Assembly: GCA_013140875.1 (NCBI GenBank)
Contig: JABFSB010000170.1
Location: forward strand, 1-12,368
Length of the DNA stretch: 12,368 nt
Source: Acidobacteriota bacterium
GTDB taxonomy: Bacteria > Acidobacteriota > Blastocatellia > Pyrinomonadales > Pyrinomonadaceae
Reading direction: 5' to 3'
Both the position numbers and the translations under genes were made by a program. Shown piece by piece: positions 8,190-12,368 of this stretch. The notes beneath the pieces were generated by a model that was not told the DNA's origin, did not search any database, and saw only the letters and a program-made list of their open reading frames with translations. The number at the start of each line of letters is the position of its first letter. Within the stretch, counting starts at the first letter, position 1.

Positions 8190-10073
8190 ATGTGCGGCAT
8201 CACCGGATTTGTGAACAAGGCCGGGAACGGAGTCGATCGTTCCATCCTTGAAAAAATGAATACCGCGATCGCTCATCGCGGGCCGGATGATGACGGCTTT
8301 TTTGTCGATGAAAATGCGGCACTCGGCATGCGACGGCTTTCCATAATCGATGTCGCCGGCGGAAAGCAGCCGATCCACAATCGCGATGAGACGAAATGGA
8401 TAGTTTTCAACGGCGAGATCTATAACTATCAGGAGATCCGAGACGATCTTGAAGCACGCGGCCACACGTTTTATACACGCTCGGATACCGAAACGGTCAT
8501 TCATCTTTACGACGAATTCGGCGTAAACTGCGTCGACCGGCTGCGTGGAATGTTCGCGTTTGCGATCTGGGATACGGTCGAGAAAACGCTTTTTCTCGCA
8601 CGCGACCGCGTCGGTAAAAAGCCGCTCCTTTATTCTCATCGTTCGAATGGAGATTTGATCTTTGGGTCCGAATTTCAGGCGATGCTCCAGCATCCGGACG
8701 TGTCCCGCGAAGTCGACCATGAGGCGATCGACAGCTATTTATCATACCTTTGCGTTCCGGCACCGATGACCGCGTTCAAGAGCATCCGCAAACTCGAACC
8801 GGGCCATTGGCTGTTTTGGAAAAGCGGCACAGTCGAAACAAAGCGGTACTGGCAGCCTGATTTTTCGACAAAAATTGCGATCAGTGAGCCGGAAGCGATC
8901 GAAGAGACGACGCGTTTACTGCGCGAAGCCACGACGATGCGGCTCATTTCCGAAGTGCCTCTGGGCGCATTTCTTTCCGGGGGTGTCGATTCATCCATCG
9001 TCGTTGCCCTGATGGCGGAGGCAAGCGACAAGCCGGTAAAGACGTTTTCGATCGGATTCGAAGAGCAGGATTTTAGCGAGCTCAAATACGCCAGGCGCGT
9101 GGCCGAACATGTCGGCGCCGAGTACAACGAGTTCATCGTAAAACCGAATGCATTGGACGTACTGCCCGTTCTGGTCGATCATTACGGCGAACCGTATGCC
9201 GATTCGAGTGCGATCCCGAGCTATTATGTCGCCAAGGAAACTCGCAGACACGTGACGGTCGCATTGAATGGCGACGGCGGTGACGAAAGCTTCGCCGGTT
9301 ACGAACGGTACGCCGCAATGAAGCTGGCGGAACGTTATCAGCGGATTCCGGCCGTGCTCAGAAAGCCGCTGATCGAAAAAGCGCTTGGGCTGCTTCCTTC
9401 GTCCGAACTTAAGCGAAGCCGGATCCGCGATGCGAAGAGATTCGTCAAGGCGGCAGAGCTTTCGACGACAGACAGGTATTTTCGATGGGTCGCCGCATTC
9501 GATCAGCCGGCAAAAGCTTCGATCTATACCGACAGTTTTGCCGCCGAGGTTTCCGGCCAAAAGGCTTCACGTTTTCTCGACGAATGGTTTTCGCGGGCGA
9601 ACGGCTCCGGCATCCTGGATGCATCTCTGTTGACGGACCAGATGACTTATTTACCCAACGACCTTTTGGTAAAGGTCGATATCGCAACAATGGCCAATTC
9701 GCTTGAGGCCAGATCGCCTTTTCTCGATCACAAGGTCATCGAGTTTGCGGCCAGCCTGCCGGCCGGCCTGAAGATGCGCGGGTTTCAGACTAAAACGCTT
9801 CTGAAAAAAGTTGCCGCCAGGCTGGTACCTAAGGAGGTTATTTATCGACGGAAAATGGGATTCGGGATCCCAATCGGCAAATGGTTTCGCGGCGAGATGA
9901 AGGCTTTTGTGAGGGAGATATTGCTTTCGGAACGCTCGCTTGGCCGCGGTATCATAAGGCCGGAGATTTTACGCCGGTACGTTGACGAGCACACGAACGC
10001 CGAACGCGATCATTCTTTCCAGCTTTGGTCGTTTCTGATGCTGGAATTATGGTATCAACGGTTTATCGATTAG
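8190..10073 (+). CDS. asnB: Asparagine synthase (glutamine-hydrolysing)-type amidotransferase
   Basis: Glutamine-dependent amidotransferase that adenylates a carboxylate and transfers ammonia to it. In polysaccharide clusters such paralogues are thought to amidate a uronic acid or similar glycan carboxyl rather than aspartate. It has 627 residues, the usual size for EPS-type AsnB. Cys2, exposed as N-terminus after Met removal, is the class II glutaminase nucleophile, supported by HRGPDDDGFF (29-38), RRLSIID (48-54), FNGEIYN (73-79) and SDTE (98-101). The synthetase domain has the PP-loop FLSGGVDSS (261-269), NGDGGDESFAGYERY and a C-terminal YRRKMGFGIP-KWFRGEM region. ATG 8190 is fixed by the Cys2 requirement; the frame is open another 117 codons upstream, but that part lies inside the membrane-protein gene. 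The leader TTTAACAAAA lacks a Shine-Dalgarno. Close to the exosortase-system amidotransferases in length and motifs, though no exosortase is seen here. Confidence 0.93.
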   Translation: MCGITGFVNKAGNGVDRSILEKMNTAIAHRGPDDDGFFVDENAALGMRRLSIIDVAGGKQPIHNRDETKWIVFNGEIYNYQEIRDDLEARGHTFYTRSDTETVIHLYDEFGVNCVDRLRGMFAFAIWDTVEKTLFLARDRVGKKPLLYSHRSNGDLIFGSEFQAMLQHPDVSREVDHEAIDSYLSYLCVPAPMTAFKSIRKLEPGHWLFWKSGTVETKRYWQPDFSTKIAISEPEAIEETTRLLREATTMRLISEVPLGAFLSGGVDSSIVVALMAEASDKPVKTFSIGFEEQDFSELKYARRVAEHVGAEYNEFIVKPNALDVLPVLVDHYGEPYADSSAIPSYYVAKETRRHVTVALNGDGGDESFAGYERYAAMKLAERYQRIPAVLRKPLIEKALGLLPSSELKRSRIRDAKRFVKAAELSTTDRYFRWVAAFDQPAKASIYTDSFAAEVSGQKASRFLDEWFSRANGSGILDASLLTDQMTYLPNDLLVKVDIATMANSLEARSPFLDHKVIEFAASLPAGLKMRGFQTKTLLKKVAARLVPKEVIYRRKMGFGIPIGKWFRGEMKAFVREILLSERSLGRGIIRPEILRRYVDEHTNAERDHSFQLWSFLMLELWYQRFID

Positions 10074-10088
10074 CTGAATTTAATATAA

Positions 10089-10817
10089 ATGAAAGGCGTA
10101 ATTTTGGCGGGCGGTCTTGGATCAAGGCTGCACCCGCTTACCAAGATAACGAACAAACACCTCCTGCCGGTGCATGACCAGCCGATGATCTATTATCCGA
10201 TCAGGACGCTGATAAACGCCGGTATCGAGGACATAATGATCGTCACCGGCGGCAATTCGGCGGGCGATTTTTTGCGGCTGCTGGGCAATGGCAAGGAATT
10301 TGGGCTAAAGGATTTGAATTACACCTATCAGGAAGGCGAAGGCGGAATAGCCGACGCGCTTTCGCTGGTCGAACATTTTGCCGACGGCAAAGCCATCTGC
10401 GTAGTTCTGGGTGATAACATCATTGAGGGAAACATCGCGGCCGCCGCCGATGAATATCGCAAGCAGGGCAAGGGTGCCAAAATACTTTTGAAACATGTCC
10501 ACGACCCGCAGCGTTTCGGCGTGCCCGAACTTGATGGCGACAAGGTTGTGAAGATCGAAGAAAAGCCGGCGAAACCGAAGTCCGATTTTGCCGTGATCGG
10601 GATCTATTTTTACGATCCGACGGTTTTCGAGGTGATCAAGACGCTTGTTCCATCCGACCGCGGCGAATTGGAGATCACGGACGTCAATAACCATTACATC
10701 GACCGCGGTGAGATGACCTGGAATGAACTCGACGGATGGTGGACGGACGCAGGAACCTTTTCGAGCTTGTTGAAAGCCTCGAATCTGGTTGCGGAAACCG
10801 GTGCTAATAACGTCTAG
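10089..10817 (+). CDS. Sugar-phosphate nucleotidyltransferase, short RmlA-like
   Basis: Joins a sugar 1-phosphate to a nucleoside triphosphate, most likely dTTP plus glucose 1-phosphate, giving dTDP-glucose and pyrophosphate. Motifs: nucleotide-binding GVILAGGLGSRLHPLT (3-18) followed by NKHLLPV (22-28); EGEGGIADAL (82-91); metal-binding Asp in VVLGDNIIEGN (105-115); EEKPAKPKSDFAVIGIYFYD (157-176); and WWTDAGTFSSLLKAS (217-231), whose Asp is the second metal ligand. At 242 residues it is about 50 shorter than classical RmlA (about 290) and lacks the C-terminal extension tied to allosteric feedback. This matches the SpsI/short-RfbA type. The leader AATTTAATATAA has no Shine-Dalgarno. No dehydratase (rmlB) or reductase (rmlD) is in the window, so dTDP-rhamnose is a hypothesis only. 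Confidence 0.9.
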   Translation: MKGVILAGGLGSRLHPLTKITNKHLLPVHDQPMIYYPIRTLINAGIEDIMIVTGGNSAGDFLRLLGNGKEFGLKDLNYTYQEGEGGIADALSLVEHFADGKAICVVLGDNIIEGNIAAAADEYRKQGKGAKILLKHVHDPQRFGVPELDGDKVVKIEEKPAKPKSDFAVIGIYFYDPTVFEVIKTLVPSDRGELEITDVNNHYIDRGEMTWNELDGWWTDAGTFSSLLKASNLVAETGANNV

Positions 10818-10863
10818 ACCGCTTCACAAATTCTGCGACGAAAACTTGTGCGAAATTTGCGGT
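10818..10863 (+). other. Weak imperfect dyad in the largest true intergenic gap
   Basis: ACCG with CAAATT (10818-10821, 10827-10832) can pair with AATTTG and CGGT (10854-10859, 10860-10863), leaving a five-base bulge and a 21-base loop. A competing CACAA/TTGTG pairing exists in the same span. No U-tract follows, so it does not look like an intrinsic terminator. It could be chance, or a processing or regulatory hairpin between the two nucleotide-sugar genes. Confidence 0.2.
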
Positions 10864-10874
10864 AAAAACTAACC

Positions 10875-11375
10875 ATGACTCAGACCAAAGAATCTATTCA
10901 GTTTACTCGCGGCGACATTGCGGACGTAATAGTTTATCCGCTAAAAAGATTTCACGACGATCGCGGCTGGCTGGCCGAGTTGTTCAGGCACGACGACCTT
11001 GAAGAAGAGTTTTACCCGGCGATGTCTTATATCTCGTTCACAAAACCGGGCATTCAACGCGGCCCGCACGAGCACGTTGATCAGGCCGACCTATTCTGTT
11101 TTATTGGCCCGTCGACGTTCAATATTCGTCTTTGGGACAACCGGCCGGACTCGCCGACCTATAATAATATGATGTCGTTGGACGTAGGCGAGGAAAATCC
11201 GCAAGCCGTCGTTGTTCCGAAGGGCGTCGTTCACGGATACAAGAATATCGGTCACTCAGATGGGATGGTGATAAACTGTCCGAATAGGTTGTACATGGGC
11301 GATGGAAAGAAATTTCCGATTGACGAGATAAGACATGAAGACGATCCGAACACGATCTATCGAATGGATGATTAG
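10875..11375 (+). CDS. dTDP-4-dehydrorhamnose 3,5-epimerase-like protein (RmlC family cupin)
   Basis: Cupin-fold nucleotide-sugar epimerase or isomerase, expected to act on a dTDP-4-keto-6-deoxysugar in the cytoplasm. RmlC-like order is visible: FHDDRGWLAELFRHDD (26-41), QRGPHEHVDQADLFCFIG (61-78) where His65 matches the catalytic RG-x-H base of RmlC, VVVPKGVVHGYKN (112-124) with the conserved second His, and a late Tyr at 140 (NRLYMGDG) near the position of the RmlC general-acid Tyr. It is 166 residues, slightly shorter than typical RmlC (about 180). RGPHEHVDQAD differs from the usual RGLHYQ, so substrate or reaction may differ (single epimerisation or ketoisomerisation are options). It follows the RmlA-like gene by 57 bases and has no clear Shine-Dalgarno. 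The family is confident; the exact reaction is open. Confidence 0.85.
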   Translation: MTQTKESIQFTRGDIADVIVYPLKRFHDDRGWLAELFRHDDLEEEFYPAMSYISFTKPGIQRGPHEHVDQADLFCFIGPSTFNIRLWDNRPDSPTYNNMMSLDVGEENPQAVVVPKGVVHGYKNIGHSDGMVINCPNRLYMGDGKKFPIDEIRHEDDPNTIYRMDD

Positions 11376-11378
11376 ACT

Positions 11379-11582
11379 ATGAGACGAGATATGACCGCAG
11401 TGGTGTGGCAAGAAGGGAAATGGTTCGTTGCCCAATGCCTTGAGATAGACGTTGCTTCCCAGGGTGTTACCGAGTCGGATGCACTCGAAAATCTTCGCGA
11501 CGCATTAAAACTACATTTTACGCCGCCGCTTCCGACACTCATTCCTGAAGTCCGGAAGATCGGTTTCGAGGTTGCCGTCTGA
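11379..11582 (+). CDS. hicB: HicB-family antitoxin, short form
   Basis: A 67-residue HicB-like protein: TAVVWQEGKWFVAQCLEIDV (6-25), then ASQGVTESDALENLRDAL (26-43). This is the typical strand-strand-helix RNase H-like HicB core, which neutralises HicA mRNA interferase by direct binding. No C-terminal helix-turn-helix or ribbon-helix-helix domain is present, so autoregulation by this protein alone is doubtful. Two in-frame ATGs exist (11379 and 11391). The second would start at the usual MTAVV of the family and is equally plausible. It lies three bases after the epimerase stop, so it is probably cotranscribed with the sugar genes. Its 3' end overlaps a broken hicA, making it a possible orphan antitoxin. 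Confidence 0.85.
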   Translation: MRRDMTAVVWQEGKWFVAQCLEIDVASQGVTESDALENLRDALKLHFTPPLPTLIPEVRKIGFEVAV

Positions 11583-11795
11583 AGCCAATTCCTTATCGAG
11601 AGGTCAGACGCAAATTACTGGCTGCCGGGTTTTATGAAGTTGCTCAAACCGGCAGCCACGTGAAATTTGCTTTTCCCGCGATCGGCGGAATTCGAACAGC
11701 TACCGTTCCCAGGCATCGAGAGGTCGCGGGCCGGGACGTTGCGAAGTATTCTCCGGCAAGCGGGAATTTCTGAGAAGGACTTTGAAAAACTTTAA
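11579..11795 (+). pseudogene. hicA: hicA mRNA interferase toxin remnant (frameshifted, no standard start)
   Basis: Translating from CTG 11579 gives LKPIPYREVRRKLLAAGF, then TGSHVKFAF with the HicA catalytic His (residue 27), then ATVPRHREVAGR, after which the frame runs into a stop at 11771-11773 (AATTTCTGA). In the +1 frame from 11733 the sequence reads GTLRSILRQAGISEKDFEKL and stops at 11793-11795, which is the standard HicA C-terminus. HicA proteins have one residue between REVA and GTLRS, but here four bases (GGCC, 11729-11732) sit between those codons, so one base is extra. The frame has no ATG, GTG or TTG at its 5' end: CTG 11579 sits where an ATGA overlap with the hicB stop would be expected. 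Both defects point to an inactivated toxin. A sequencing error at GCGGGCCGGG, or a rare CTG start, are the alternatives. Confidence 0.8.
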
Positions 11796-11852
11796 GCCGC
11801 TAGCTTCTCTCGCCGAACACCTTCCGGCACTATTGAAAGTTCTTGTTGATAA
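11796..11852 (+). other. Short spacer between hicA remnant and last glycosyltransferase
   Basis: Fifty-seven bases with no open gene. It has no clear Shine-Dalgarno before ATG 11853 and no convincing -35/-10 pair; a TTGAAA at 11833-11838 has no matching -10 before the start codon. I see no terminator. Confidence 0.4.
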
Positions 11853-12368
11853 ATGAAAATCCTCCGCATAATCGCCCGTCTAAATGTAGGCGGCCCGGCG
11901 CGGCACGTAGTTTGGCTGACGAGAGGGCTTGCCGACGAATATGATTGCATTTTGGCGGCGGGAAGAGTGCCTGAAGGCGAAGAAGACATGGCCTATCTGG
12001 CCGACGCTTACGGTGTAAAACCTATATTTATCGAACAAATGAGCCGCGAACTGTCGCTAAACGACATCGTATCTCTCTTCAAGATATACAGGTTGATGCG
12101 GCAAGAGAAACCTGACCTTGTTTGCACCCACACGGCAAAAGCGGGCACGGTCGGCCGGGCGGCGGCTTTCCTTTACAGATGGCTTACGCCGTCGGCCCTG
12201 ATCGGCAAACCCCGAAAACTGGCGGTAACGCATACGTTCCACGGCCACGTTTTTCACAGTTATTACGGGCCGTTAAAGACAAGATTATTTGTTTTTATCG
12301 AGAAGATTTTGGCCCGGTTCGCTACGAACAAGATCATCGTCATTTCCAATCAACAATTAAAAGAGATT
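11853..12368 (+). CDS. Glycosyltransferase, GT4-like, N-terminal part (cut by window end)
   Basis: The first 172 residues of a GT-B glycosyltransferase, open to the right edge. It begins MKILRIIARLNVGGPARHVVW, where the NVGGPARHV loop is the acceptor-side glycine loop of GT4 enzymes. Further motifs are PDLVCTHTAKAGTVGRAAA and VTHTFHGHVFHSYYG, then IEKILARFATNKIIVISNQQ, in the order seen in EPS-cluster EpsD/WcaL-like transferases. It likely adds a sugar to the lipid-linked repeat unit in the cytoplasm. The donor-binding C-terminal half lies outside the window, so intactness cannot be judged. ATG 11853 follows GTTGATAA without a Shine-Dalgarno. Start and family are well supported. Confidence 0.88.
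   Translation, partial: MKILRIIARLNVGGPARHVVWLTRGLADEYDCILAAGRVPEGEEDMAYLADAYGVKPIFIEQMSRELSLNDIVSLFKIYRLMRQEKPDLVCTHTAKAGTVGRAAAFLYRWLTPSALIGKPRKLAVTHTFHGHVFHSYYGPLKTRLFVFIEKILARFATNKIIVISNQQLKEI

Noticed and set aside
11833..11852. TTGAAA as a -35 box for a promoter before the last glycosyltransferase
   Set aside because: A 17-base spacer would place the -10 inside the coding sequence, where no TATAAT-like hexamer is seen.

Overview
This window looks like the interior of a bacterial extracellular or surface polysaccharide biosynthesis locus. All supported genes lie on the + strand and are packed head to tail, with overlaps or gaps of 0 to 57 bases. That spacing suggests one long transcription unit entering from the left and leaving on the right. 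No promoter, rRNA, tRNA, transposase or CRISPR array was seen. Gene style (moderate GC, many Shine-Dalgarno-less starts, EPS-type asparagine synthase, NodU/CmcH carbamoyltransferase, FkbM methyltransferase) suggests a Gram-negative environmental bacterium. Acidobacteriota (Blastocatellia-like) is my best guess, but this is an inference from general impression and not from a marker gene.

Layout. 29-1285: cytosolic GT4/GT1-type glycosyltransferase. 1269-2261: uncharacterised protein with a His-rich, possibly cupin-like core. 2275-3114: FkbM-type methyltransferase (TTG start preferred). 3115-4026: zinc-ribbon plus class I SAM methyltransferase. 4026-5096: second GT-B glycosyltransferase. 5106-6830: carbamoyltransferase. 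6823-8184: polytopic membrane protein, GT-C-like or polymerase-like. 8190-10073: asparagine synthase-type amidotransferase. 10089-10817: short RmlA-like sugar nucleotidyltransferase. 10875-11375: RmlC-like sugar epimerase or isomerase. 11379-11582: HicB-type antitoxin. 11579-11795: hicA toxin remnant with a one-base frameshift and no standard start codon. 11853 to the right edge: third glycosyltransferase, cut by the window end.

How they fit together. RmlA-like and RmlC-like enzymes would make an NDP-activated deoxysugar together with partners (dehydratase, reductase) outside the window. Three cytosolic glycosyltransferases would build the repeat unit. Two methyltransferases, a carbamoyltransferase and an amidotransferase would decorate it, giving a heavily modified glycan. 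The membrane protein would act at the lipid-linked stage, either adding a residue from a polyprenyl donor or polymerising. The clearest anomaly is the HicBA toxin-antitoxin pair embedded in this run with its toxin apparently broken. The most obscure gene is the His-rich protein at 1269-2261.
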